Origin: Jaltomata sinuosa
Lineage: Eukaryota > Streptophyta > Magnoliopsida > Solanales > Solanaceae
DNA length: 64,000 bases
NCBI GenBank assembly: GCA_003996215.1
Contig: QJPP01003154.1
Span: forward strand, 186,001 to 250,000
Direction of reading: 5' to 3'
The notes under the pieces are model-generated. The model was not told where the DNA came from. It saw nothing but the letters and a program-made list of their open reading frames with translations, and did no database searches. Shown here one piece after another: positions 45,994-57,328 of the stretch. Every line of letters starts with the position of its first letter. Position 1 is the first letter of the stretch. The position numbers were made by a program, and so were the translations under genes.

Positions 45994-48537
45994 TGTAATG
46001 ACCCTCCAGGTTATTTTCTGTTTTTCATATTTTTTCTACATTTTAAGCTTTCCCGCAGTGGTTCCAGGTCATTTATGACTTGTCAGGACTGACTGTTTAG
46101 TTTCTGAGCTATTCGTTAGGTTGTTATGGCCATTTTCTTATTTTAGAATATAAACTTAGAAAATCCTTGACTTCGGTCAACTTCTTTGGTAAACGTACTT
46201 GAAATTAAATTACAATAGTTTCGTTAGCTTTGCAGTGGAGATTTTGGTCTAGTGTGATCCTTGGTCGGGGTCTGGGAGCTTTTGATTTGGTTTTGTCTTA
46301 TTTTCTGTGTTTTCAGGCCAGTTTGGCTTGTAGTATTGACTTTGGTCAACATTCGGAGAAGACAGCTTCAAATGGAAAGTATGCCAGTGTTGTTAGCTCT
46401 GGAATATGACTTTGTGCTTGAGGGGCCTTTGGTTTAGGTCCCGAAGCTTCTGGACTTATTTTTGGCCTTTGGGTTTCATTTTGGAAAAGGTTGGCCAATA
46501 TTTAGTTTTTGGTGTGGGGCCTATTTTTCATCAAATCAACCTCCATTGGTTTTTTCGACAATTTCATTGAGTCTGGAATATCATTTTTAGTAGAATAGCT
46601 CAGCTCTTTTGTGTAAGCGAGACTCCGGATACATTCCTGGGGGTCCGTCCGTCAAAGTTTTGCTAAAGGCTTGGCTACAACAATTGCTGGTTGCTGGTAT
46701 GGTGCCAGGGTGGGCGCCTGGCCACACCTGCGTCGGTGCTCCTGCGCTTGCCTGTGCGCGCCTACATGCCTGCCAGCGCTAGCAAGGTATCGTGCCTTGG
46801 CCGCTGTGGCATGGCCGCTCCTGTGGCACCTGGGTGTTTTGGCGTGCGCGCGCCTACGCTTGTATGAACGCCCCTACGCCTGGGCGCTGGCAGCCATAAG
46901 ATGGCCACCTCTCTAATTTCATCTCCTTTCCAACATTTTTCAAACTCGTTTTTCTCCATTAAATTAGAGCTCCAACTTCCAAATTCAACTCCAGCTTTTC
47001 CCAAGGCGTGGTGGTGATTGTAGTTCCGGTTCGTAATCGATTCGTGCACTCTAAATTTGTAAGTTCTGCCCTTAAATTCCTCAACTTTCCAATTGAAATT
47101 CCTTCTTGATCAAGAGGACTTTAGGGCTATTTTGGGACCCGAAACAAGTCTCATTTCCGCTCAACTTTTGGGCATGGGTTCTTTAACCTATTGCAAACAT
47201 AATTGTGATTTTTGTTTTCCATTTCATTGCACAGGCCCTGAGGGTCATTTTCCGACCTAATTTTCGACTTAATTTTCTATTTAGTAATATGGGTTTCATT
47301 CTTCTTGTCTTGACACCTGGATTGTGTTTTTGATAGCGTGACAACTTTATGAGTCTGTTTGGAAAGAGAAGGCATACAAGTGATGGTTCGTGTTTGTGAT
47401 TCAAACCTGAGGTAGGTTACGGTTTACTTTCTTAGACTGAGTTTAGTTAGATTTTATATATTATAAGTTACATGAATGTTAGGTTGGGCTTTAGTTAGAA
47501 TTAGGCTTAAATCTTGTGACTTGTATAACTTGGCCATTTTGGATTATGGATTAGAATTATTACTGTTATCCTTAGTCTAGGAGCTTGTAGTATTGTTGGG
47601 GCTATCATAGAATCTTTGGTATGCTTTTAGAAGGTTTTAGAGGTAGAGTAGATGCTTTTATCTATTCTTGTAGTTATTTTCCATTTTTTTGCCTTATTGC
47701 CTGTTGTGTGTGTAGATGTGGGCCCGAGGCCATAGCTTGGATTTGGGCCTAGCTTCCAGGTCAGTTCTCTTGGTTGGAGGGTGTCTTGCCCTGTTTTACC
47801 TTGTTGCATTCTATATTCTCTGAATATGGAAATTACTTGCTCATGTTGCATTCTCATGCCTAGCGGTACAGAAAAGAAAGGTTTTTCGAGGTTTTTGGTT
47901 TAAAACTTGAGATTTACTGAGGTTATCATGACTTTCGGACCATAAAAGAGTTAACTTGGGTTTTACCATGGAATTTGGAAAGGAAAGGAAAAGTACTTTT
48001 TTATGTCGGTCCAAGGGATGTTCCCGAACCTTTTATCCATATTAATTTCTTTATGTATATACTTATAGTTTGATGCGTTATTTCGGGCACCCCGATGCGT
48101 TATTTGGGGCACCCCAATACGTTATTTTGAGTTTTTACTTTATATATATATTTATAGTATGATGCATTATTTTGGATGCCCCAATGCATTATTCTTGGTT
48201 TTACTTTATACATTTATGCATCACGCCATCCCTCATTGCATTGCATTATGCGTTATTTGGGGCACCCCAATGCGTTATTTTGAGTTTTTACTTTATATAT
48301 ATATTTATAGTCTGATGCATTATTTTGGATGCCCCAATGCATTATTCTTGGTTTTACTTTATACATTTATGCATCACGCCATCCCTCATTGCATTGCATT
48401 ATGCTTGAGTGTACTTGGAATGTATGTTGCCTTGGTTCCATTCTTGGTTGTTACCTTCTTCCCGGTTGGCCCCGTTAGTTCTTTTTTTGGTTTTATAACT
48501 AGAGTTAGGTGGATTCCTGTAGTTAGCTTACTCCCTT
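45994..48537 (+). repeat. 5' LTR of Element 5, first part
   Basis: It starts TGTAATGACCC and aligns with 61096-63330 of the 3' LTR. It holds a GCGCCTG-rich motif cluster (46690-46895), donor-like sites (47056 and 47409) and the 153-bp tandem duplication. Open frames such as 46671-46916 and 48159-48545 are by-products of repeat sequence. Confidence 0.9.
48095..48400 (+). repeat. 153-bp tandem duplication in Element 5 5' LTR
   Basis: Units 48095-48247 and 48248-48400 are nearly identical (period 153 measured at both ends). The 3' LTR has a single unit at about 63050-63200. Each unit contains shorter GATGCGTTATTTGGGGCACC-like repeats and TTTATATATATATTTATAG. Confidence 0.92.
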
Positions 48538-48580
48538 CCTCTTGACTTTTGGGGATGAAAGTCTTTTTAGTAGTGGATGT
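48538..48580 (+). other. Stray polypurine region left of Element 4 5' LTR
   Basis: GACTTTTGGGGATGAAAGTC and the following TTTTTAGTAGTGGATG are the same as 53878-53911, which precedes the 3' LTR. A copy on the left side is not expected for a normal insertion. The junction with Element 5 LTR lies in a similar TACTCC.TTCCTC stretch. Confidence 0.85.
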
Positions 48581-51137
48581 TGTGATGACCCTTTTGGTCA
48601 TCTTTGTATTTTCGCATTTATTTCACTGTTAGAGCCTTCCTGTAGTGGCCCCAACTTATTTATGGCTTGCTGGGACCGGTGGTTTGGTGCCCTGATCGTT
48701 CATTTGGTCATTTTGGCCGTTTGCCTGTTTTAGAGCTTAAACTTAGAATATCATTGACTTTGGTCAACATTCTTAGCTAACGTGCTTGGAATTGAATTCT
48801 GACAATTCCGTTAGCTTTGACGCGATGAGTTTGGTCTAGTTGGACCTTTAGTTGAGGCCTGAGAACTTTCGGTATGAGTTTTGTGTGGTTTTCTCAGTTT
48901 TCAGGCCATTTTGAGTGGAAAGTGCAACTTTGGGTGAATTTCAATGATGGGAGTGTCGGATTTAGAATTTGACAATTCCATTAGCTCCGAAATGTTGTGT
49001 TTGGGCTCGAAAGGTGGTTGGTTTGGGTTCTGGGTAAGCCAGACTTATTTCGAGCCTTTGAGTTCCTTTTCGTTAGTGTTGACTTGGTTCAACATTTCTC
49101 CGAAACGACCTCGTATAGGAGTTTCGTCAATTTCGTTGAGTCTAGAACGTTGTTTCCACTCTGTTAGCACTATTGGTTTTTGAATATTGATTTTCGATTA
49201 TGCCCACAACACCTTGTGGAGTTCTCAAAAAGTTGCAGAAAAATAGTTGCAGGCCAGCCTTCAGCGCAATCACGCCAAGGCCAGCGGGATCGTGCCTCAA
49301 TGCCTGCCAGCCTTCAGTGTGATCGCACCTTCCCAGCGAAATAGCGCCAAGGCGCTTTCCACCCCTTCAGCGCTGTTGGCGCTGGCCTAGCGCCGATGGC
49401 ACTGGCCATTTTCCTGTAACTATAAATAACTGGAAGTACATTTTTCCAGCCATTGCAGCTCATTGTTTCTCACTCTAAACTCAATTTCCTCTCTCCCAAA
49501 TTGCTCTATATTGATTCTAAGCCTTGGGGAGTTGATTGTTTGTGGATTTTCCGCGCTTCTACATCGTTTGGTAAGCTCCTCCTTCTCTTGAAATTCTTAA
49601 AACCTCCATTGATGCCCTTCTCTAAGTTTGAGTTCTTGCTTGTGAATAATGGTCATCCAGCTGGTGCATACTCGTGGGAGTGGTATATTATCCTTCTTGA
49701 CTCAGATTTATGCCTTTGTGGTAAGTGATCCTTGCCCAATTTCCATTCTTTTTCGTGAATTTCCACTTTTTAAACCCTGACCTTTGTGGGCTTTTTTGAT
49801 GCCCTTTGCCTTGTCCATTTGTGCTCAAATTTGGGGCATGCCCTCTTGGCATCATTGGGGTCGTGGTGGTTCTTTTCATTTTTAGTTTTGGGTTATGGGC
49901 TCCGTGGGCCCACTTTTGACCTGGATATTGACCCGGCTAAAATTGTAGCAATATGGGTATCGTTAGACTCATCTTAACTTCTTATCCGTGAATTTGATAG
50001 TTTGATTCTCGTTTGGAGCTTCTCGGAGCAGCTCGGCCTCGGATATAGTCATTCCCGCAGCTTGTTGTCAGACGACAGGTAGGTTACGACTTAACTCCCT
50101 AGACTTCGCATATATCGGGTAAAATTATACTAGTTGGAATCCTTGTGTTGGGTTATTAGGTTGGTACCACAGACCTTGACCGATTATCTATGATTCATCC
50201 TATTTGTTTTCTCCATTGTCTGTAGTATTCCTATTAGTTGGTGTATTTATTACCCTTGTGACCCTGTGAGTTCTTGTTGACTCTGGAACATAGAAGGTGG
50301 GATTATTGGGAATGTTCGCAAGTCCCGGACATAGAAATATCCTTCTAGGCTGGTTATGCTTGCTGAGTAGCTTCGGAGTCTATGTAGGGCCTTCAGGTAG
50401 ATTGTGAGCTATCGGGCAGCCATTTGTGATGATCATATCATTTCCATGCATATAAAAAGGTTTTCCATGTTTTATTATGGTTTTTGGCTTCAGGCCTGCG
50501 GAAACGGATTTCATAAACCTTGCATGGCCCTAGGGGGCCGTTTTTGATGAAATTGGATTTGGAAAATATTTGACTTGATATGTGGATCTTATCGGGGGTA
50601 AAAGAAGGTTAAAAATATGATTTTATCATGATTTACTACTATTGCTAGACTTGACCGGGTCGGAGTGCTAGCTGAGTTTTCTCACTGATTTGAAATGGCT
50701 TTAGGCTTGGCTGGGTTGAGCATTTGAGAGATTTTACAACTATTTCAGAGACTCGTGTGGGGTGTAATTTTTGGATCATCCAGGCTGAGGGTGAGCTCTT
50801 GGCGTTCAGAGCTTGACTTCAGTTATCCTTGGTGTATTTTGTACTCTTATAGTTTTGGAGATATTGTGTATCTATGAATTTTGGACCTTTGTACTCCTGA
50901 TGTAGTTTGACCCTTATACGCTTTGATACTAGGTTTTGAGTTGGTTTAGATTCCACTTATTTATATCTCTCTTCTATCTATTTTCTTCTAATTATGCCCT
51001 TGCTTCTGCTTATGTATCGAATCTTCCGCTTAAACTGTTAGAAGGTAGCCTATTAGAAACCATTTTGGGCTACGGGGATTGGTTCGCCTACTGGGGAGTT
51101 GTAGGTGCCATCATGACTGAGAAATCGGGTCATGACA
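48581..51137 (+). repeat. 5' LTR of Element 4
   Basis: TGTGATGACC to GGGTCATGACA, 2557 bp. It lacks about 1 kb present in the 3' LTR (55936-56933). It carries a longer GC-rich motif cluster (49255-49410) than the 3' LTR, a TATA box and donor-like sites (49568 and 50077). Confidence 0.92.
49421..49428 (+). promoter_or_regulatory. TATA box, Element 4 5' LTR
   Basis: TATAAATA directly after the GC-rich motif cluster. The same word is at 54620-54627 in the 3' LTR. It is the best promoter candidate in the window, by sequence only. Confidence 0.6.
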
Positions 51138-51140
51138 GTT

Positions 51141-51152
51141 TGGTATCAGAGC
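51141..51152 (+). other. Primer binding site, tRNA-iMet (Element 4)
   Basis: TGGTATCAGAGC three bases after the LTR end. Confidence 0.92.
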
Positions 51153-51208
51153 TCTAGGTTCACCGGTGTCATCGGTATAGGAGCTAATGTCTAGTAGAGT
51201 CCTGCGGG

Positions 51209-51900
51209 TCAGTGCGGATGTGTATTGATTATCGGCAGTTGAATAAGGTGACAGTGAAGAATAAGAATCCGATGCCCAGGATTGATGACTTATTTGATCA
51301 GATTCAGGATTTTGCCATGTTTTCGAAGATTGATTTGAGGTCCGGCTACTATCAGTTAAGGATTAGGGCAGAGGACATCCCTAAGACAGCATTCAGGACA
51401 CGTTACGGCCACTATGTATTCTTGGTGATGTCTTTTGGGTTGACTAATGCCCCCGCAGCCTTCATGGACTTGATGCACAGGGTGCTTAGCCTGTACTTGG
51501 ATATGTTTGTGATAGTCTTCATCGATAATATCCTAGTATACTCGAGGAGTAGAGATGAGCCTGAGCAGTACTTGAGTATTATACTTCAGACTTTGAGAGA
51601 TCATCGACTTTACGCCAAGTTCTCAAAGTGTGAGTTTTGGTTAGAGTCAGTTGCATTCCTAGGGCACGTGGTGTCTAAGGATGGGATTAGAGTTGATCCG
51701 AGTTAGATTTCTGCAGTTCGTGATTGGCCTAGACCTACTACTCCTACCGAGGTTCGCAACTTTATTGGGTTAGCCAGGTATTACAAATGGTTCGTTGAGG
51801 GATTTTCTTCCATAGCAGCACCCTTGACTATGCTGACTAGGAAGGATGTTCCATTTCAGTGGTCTGATCAGTGCAAGGATAACTTTCAGAGGCTTAAGGC
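51209..51900 (+). pseudogene. Reverse transcriptase, Element 4 (N-terminus deleted)
   Basis: RT begins abruptly at RMCIDYRQLNKVT, only about 70 bases after the primer site, so gag, protease and the first RT segment are gone. The 164-codon open stretch to 51706 includes IDLRSGYYQLRI and MSFGLTNAPAAF. The catalytic motif reads FIDNIL: the second Asp is Asn (51527-51529), which should abolish polymerisation. A TAG at 51704-51706 and others follow. Confidence 0.88.
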
Positions 51901-52330
51901 CTTATTAACTTCAGCTCCAATTTTGACTTTACCGGATGAGGGTCAGAGTTTATCCGTGTATTGTGATGCTTCAGGGTTCAGTCTTGGTTGTGTGTTGATG
52001 TAGTAAGGTCGAGTGATAGCATATGCATCGAGGTAGCTAAAGGTTCACGAGCACAACTACCCCACTCATGACTTAGAGTTGGCAGCGGTAGACTTCGCAC
52101 TCAAGATTTGGAGGCACTATCTATATAGAGTTCATTGTGAGACATTCACCGACCATCATAGTATTCAGTACATTACGAGTCAGCGCGAGCTGAACTCGAG
52201 ACAGAGGAGATGGATTGAGTTGCTGAAGGACTATGATTTTACTATTTTATACTATTCGGGCAAAGCAAATGTGGTAGTGGATGCCTTGAGTCGGAAGGCG
52301 GTGAGTATGGGCACCCTAGCATCACTTTCA
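51901..52330 (+). pseudogene. RNase H domain, Element 4
   Basis: YCDASGFSLGCVLM near 51960, HNYPTHDLELAAVDFALKIW near 52050-52110, TDHHSIQ with the third catalytic Asp (52150) and DALSRKAVS at the end (52280). Stops at 52003-52008 and 52036, the latter a TAG where relatives have CAG. Confidence 0.87.
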
Positions 52331-53870
52331 GCTTCTGAGCGACCGTTGGCCTTGGACATCCAATCCTTGGCTAACCGTTTAGTTAGGCTTGACTTATTGG
52401 ATCCCAGCAGAGTTCCTGCTAGTGTTAAGGTTCATTCTACTCTAGTTGATTAGATTCAGAGTCGACAGTTCAAGGATCAGAGTTTGTGTGACCTTCGTGA
52501 TGAGGTAGTTCAGGGTGAGGCCAGCCGAGCCACTCCGGGTTCTGAGGTTTGAGGGTCGACTTTGTGTTCTGAGAGTTGGTGATTTGATACAGTTGATACT
52601 TCGTAAGACATATTGTTTCAGATACTCTATGCATCCTGGCGCACCGAAGATGTATAAAGATCTGAGGCAGCTTTACTGGTGGGGTGGTATGAAGCGGGAT
52701 GTGGCAGAGTTTGTATCTCGGTGCTTGAACTATCAATAGGTGAAGTTCAAGCATATGAGACTGGGTAGCTTGATGTAGCGACTTCATATTCCTGAGTGGA
52801 AGTGGGAAGGTATTACTATGGACTTTATTGTTGGTTTGCCTCGTACTACTTGGAGGTTTGATTCCATTTATGTGATCGTGGATAGGCTGACTAAGTCAGC
52901 ACATTTCTTATCGGTTTAGACTTCCTATGAGCAGAGAGGTTAGCTCAAATCTATATTTGTGATATTGTACGGTTGCACAGGGTCCCAGCTTCTATCATTT
53001 TAGACCGCGACACTCAGTTCACATCTCAGTTCTAGAGAACTATATAGAGGGATTTGGGTACGGAGGTTCAGCTTAGTACTACATTCCACCCTCAGATAGA
53101 TGACCAGTCCGAGAGGACCATTCAGGTCCTGGAGGATATGCTTTGGGCCTGTTTACTTGACTTTGGAGGTTCATGGGATCAGTTTGTGCCTTTGGTTGAG
53201 TTTGCGTATAATAATAGCTTTCATTCGAGCATTGGCATGGCACCTTTTGAGGCTTTGTATGGTAGGCATTGCAGACTGCCCATTGGTTGGTTTGATGGGT
53301 TAGAGTCTAGACCATAGAGTACGGATTTGCTTAGAGATTCCTTGGATCGAGTTCGTTTGATCCAGGATAGACTTAGAGCGGCCCAGAGTAGGCAGAAGAG
53401 CTACGCTGATTGTAGACTTCGTGCCTTGGAGTTCAGTGTTGGTGATGTGGTTTTCCTTTGTGTATCGCCCGTGAAGGACGTGATGAGATTTGGTCGGAGG
53501 GGCAAGCTTAGCCCCAGGTTCATTGGGCCGTTTGAGATTCTGCAGAGGGCTGGTAGTGTTGCCTACATGTTAGCCTTGCCTCCGATGTTTTTAGCTATTC
53601 ACCCAGTGTTCCATGTCTCGATAATGCGCCGGTATGTACCAGATGAGTCTTATGTGTTGCATTAGGATTTGGTCTAGTTGGATAAGAGGTTATCATTTGT
53701 TGAGGAGCCGATAGCTATTTTGGCCAGCAATATCAGGAGGTTGAGATCTAGGGAGATTCCGGTTGTCAAAGTTTAGTGGAGGCACCATTCGATCGAGGAG
53801 GCTACTTGGGAGACCGAGAGTGAGTTGCATGCTCAGTATCCACGGTTGTTCGAGCCTTTAGGTACTCCAT
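52331..53870 (+). pseudogene. Integrase with chromodomain-like tail, Element 4
   Basis: Zinc-binding part at 52600-52739 (YSMHPGAPKMYKDLRQLYWW). Core with Asp in VDRLTKSAHFL (about 52885), DRDTQFTSQF (about 53005) and Glu in VLEDMLWACLLDFGG (about 53135). The C-terminal domain at 53327-53665 includes GKLSPRFIGPFEIL, then a chromodomain-like end with EEATWE near 53800. Stops at 52453, 52738, 52775 and 52918 disable it. Confidence 0.88.
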
Positions 53871-53877
53871 TCCTCAT

Positions 53878-53911
53878 GACTTTTGGGGATGAAAGTCTTT
53901 TTAGTAGTGGA
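53878..53911 (+). other. Polypurine-equivalent region, Element 4
   Basis: GACTTTTGGGGATGAAAGTC and following bases between the integrase tail and the 3' LTR. It is the expected plus-strand primer site although interrupted by pyrimidines. Confidence 0.6.
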
Positions 53912-56900
53912 TGTTAGAGCCTTCCTGTAGCGGCCCCAAGTCATTTATGGCTTGCTGGGACCAGTGGTTTGGTGCCTTGGCTGTTCTTTTGGTCGTTTTG
54001 GTTGTTTGCCTGTTTTAGAGCTTAAACTTAGAATATCATTGACTTTGATCAACATTTTAGCTAACGTGCTCGGAATTGAATTCTGACAGTTTTGTTAGCT
54101 CTGGAGCGATGAGTTTGGTCTAGTTGAGGCCTGAGAACTTCTGGTATGGGTTTTGGGTGGTTTTCTCAGTTTTCAGGCCATTTGGAGTGGAAAGTGCAAC
54201 TTTGGGTGACTTTTGATGATGGGAGTGTCGGAATCAGAATTTGACAATTCCATCAGCTCCGGAATGTTGAGTTTGGGCTAGAAAGGTGGTTGGTTCAGGT
54301 TCCGGGTGAGCCAGACTCATTTCGAGCCTTTGAGTTCCTTTTTGTTAGTGTTTACTTGGGTCAACATTTCTCTGAAATGACCTCGTATGGGAGTTTCGTC
54401 GATTCCGTTGAGTCCGAAACGTTGTTTCCACTCTGTTAGCATTATTGGTTTTTGAATATCGGTTTCTGATTATGCCCGGAATACCCCGTGGAGGTCTCAA
54501 AAAGTTGCAGAAATATAGTTGCATGCCAGCCTTCAGCGCAATCGCATCCTCCCAGCGGGATAGCACCGAGGCGCTTGCCAACCCTTCAGCACTGTTGGCA
54601 CTGGCCATTTTCCTGTAGCTATAAATAGCTGGAAGTACGTTTTTCCAGCCATTGCAGCTCATTGTTTCTCACTCTAAACTCAATTTCCTCTCTCCCAAAT
54701 TGCTTCATATTGGTTTTAAGCCTTGGGGAGTCGATTGTTTGTGGATTTTTCGCACTTCTACGTCGTTTGGTAAGCTCCTCCTTCTCTTGAAATTCTTAAA
54801 ACCTCCATTGATGCCCTTCTCTAAGCTTGAGTTCTTACTTGTGAATTCTGGGCGTCCAGCTGGTGAATGCTCATGGGAGTGGTATATTATCCTTCTTGAC
54901 TCGGGTTTTTACCTTTGTGGTAAGTGATCCTTGCCCAATTTCCGTTCTTTTTCGTGAATTTCCACTCTTTAAATCCTGACCTTTGCGGGTTGTTTTGATG
55001 CCCTTTGCCTTGGCCATTTGTGCTCAAATTTGGAGCATGCCCTCTTGGCATCGTTGGAGTCGTCGTGGTTCTTTTCATTTTTTGTTTTAGGTTGTGGGCC
55101 CTGCAGTCTCGCTTTTGACCCGGTGCTACAATTGTATAAATATGGGTATCGTTGGACTCGTCTTAACTTCTTATCCTTGAATTTGATAGTTTGATTCTCG
55201 TTCAGAGCTTTTTCAGAGCAGCTCGGCCTCGGATATAGTCGTTCTCGCAGCTTGTCATCGAACGATAGGTAGGTTATGGCTTAACTCCCTAGACTTCGCA
55301 TATATCGGGTAAAATTGTACTAGTTGGCATCCTTGGGTTGGGTTATTAGGTTGGTACCACAGACCTTGACAACTTTTCTATGATTCATCCTATTTCTTTC
55401 CTCCGTTATGTGTAGTATTCCTATTAGTTGGTGTATTTATTACCTTTGTGACTCCGTGAGGTCTTGTTGACTCTGAACATAGAAGGTGGGATTATTGGGA
55501 ATGTCCGCAAGTCCCAGACATAGAAATATCCTTCTAGGCTGGTTATGCTTACTGAGTAGCTTCGGAGCCTGTGTAGGGCCGTCAGGTTGATTGTGAGCTA
55601 CCGGGCAGCTATTTGTGATGATCATATCATTTCCATGAATATAAAGAGGTTTTCCATGTTTTATTATAGTTTTTGGCTTCAGGCCTGTGGAAACGGATTT
55701 CCTAAAGCTTGCATGACCCCGGTGGCTCATTTTTGATGAAATTGGGTTTGGAAATGATTTGACTTGATACGTGGATCTTATCGGGGTAAAAGAAGGTTAA
55801 AAATATGATTTTATCATGATTTACTACTATGCTAGGCTCGACCGAGTCAAAGTGCTAACTGAGTTTTCTCATTGATTTGAAATGGCTTTAGGCTCGGCTA
55901 GGTCGAGCATTTGAGAGATTTTACTACTATTTTAGACCCGATTGTTCTCGGGCACCCTTTGAAGGGATTTTGAGACATCTTTCTCATTGTTTTAGTCCTA
56001 GACAGGGTCTATGCATGCATATTTGAGACTTAGCCACTGGCTTGAACCCAGACTCAATTTCGGAGGGCACATTTTTATTCCGTGATTTTGTATGGGGTCC
56101 GAGACCTCCATGGACCTTGCCACTCCAGGCCAAGGGCTTCGGGCCGCATGTGCCAGGGGGAAGGGTATACGGCAGAATAAAGGTATATGGGCTGAGTCCT
56201 TTCATGGAACCTGCCTGCTGGACTCGATCGGCACCGGAAGAGGTATATACAGAGATTCTATTTTACCCTGAGGTCATCATGCATCATATCATCCATTGTT
56301 TGAGGTACCACCCTTATTTGCTGTTTGTTGATTGTACGCTCTGGTTGTATGGGATCCCGGAGGGTTTGTTTTCACTGGATTGCGTTCCTCAGTTGTATGG
56401 GTGGCCGAGGGATGGTAGGTAGACTCTTTTTACTCAATTATGGATTTGTTCTCTACTACGGTAATAAGTGTGGAATTGGACTTGCTAGACTGTTACCTAT
56501 GGATTTGAGAATTGGCATGGTTTGGGTGTTTATTCATTCTGTTTATCGAGCATGTCTACTTTATCCTTCTTTCCCATTCTATATACTTGAGGTTACCGAT
56601 ATACCGTCCCTTGCTAGAACTTATCTATATATACTATTTTTGCGAGGATCCCAGGTGCGTTGTTCTCTTTTTCACCTGTGTTTGCCATGTATATATTCTA
56701 TTTTCTAGCCTTGCTTGTTGCTTACTATTGTCTTTCCTCTTAGCTAGCTCTTGTATGCTTATCGTTGAATTCTGTGACTGTTTGTTCTTACTATGCCTGC
56801 TATTGCTCTTTTACTTTATATATGCCCAATCGGACTATGATACCTACTGGGTACCTTATGCTTCATATTTGGTGCTCACCCTACCCTCTACATCTTCTGG

Positions 56901-57328
56901 TGCCGATCCTAGCGTGGTCCATCACCGTTAACGTGTCAGAGACTCGTATGGGGTGCAGTTTTTGGATCATCTAGGTTTAGGGTGAGCTCTTGGCATTCAG
57001 AGCTTGACTTCAGTTATCCTTGGTTTATTTTGTACTCTTATAGTTTTGGATACATTGTGTATATATGACTTTTGGACCTTTGTACTCTTGATGTAGTTCG
57101 GCTCTTATACGCTTTGATACCAGGTTTTTGGTTGGTTTAGATTCCGCTTATTTATATCTCTCTTGTATCTATTTTCTTCTAATTATGCCCTTACTTCCAC
57201 TTATGTATCGAATCTTCTGCTTAAACTGTTAGAAGGTAGCCTATTACTAACCATTCTGGGCTACGGGGATTGGTTCGCCTACTGAGGGGTTGTAGGTGCC
57301 ATCATGACCGAGAAATCGGGTCGTGATA
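53912..57328 (+). repeat. 3' LTR of Element 4
   Basis: About 3.4 kb. The first ~55 bases of the LTR are deleted (TGTTAGAGCC follows the polypurine region directly, while the 5' LTR has that word at about 48627). It carries the ~1-kb segment 55936-56933 missing from the 5' LTR, part of which matches Element 1 LTR 14480-14830. It ends GGGTCGTGATA. Long open frames at 56042-56931 lie in this segment on overlapping frames and show no protein family. Confidence 0.9.
54620..54627 (+). promoter_or_regulatory. TATA box, Element 4 3' LTR
   Basis: TATAAATA at the position equivalent to 49421 of the 5' LTR, after a shorter motif cluster (54530-54605). Confidence 0.55.

Larger units (their letters stand above)
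48538..57328 (+). mobile_element. Element 4: Tekay-type retrotransposon, gag and protease deleted
   Basis: Inserted in the 5' LTR of Element 5. It has a 5' LTR (48581-51137), primer site, then directly RT, RNase H, IN with chromodomain-like tail, polypurine region and 3' LTR (53912-57328). Unusually, a polypurine-region copy (48538-48580) precedes the 5' LTR. Same family as Element 1. Confidence 0.9.

Noticed and set aside
46671..46916. Ala/Cys/Arg-rich 81-codon frame, with a similar one at 61577-61867
   Set aside because: Composition follows from the GCGCCTG motif cluster of the LTR, and the two copies are not conserved at protein level.
48159..48545. 128-codon open frame rich in aromatic residues
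   Set aside because: It lies across the 153-bp tandem duplication in an LTR; its internal repeat is DNA-level and the frame is not kept in the 3' LTR copy.
56042..56931. Three overlapping open frames of 126-139 codons
   Set aside because: They overlap in different frames inside the Element 4 3' LTR, match no family and are broken in the related Element 1 LTR.
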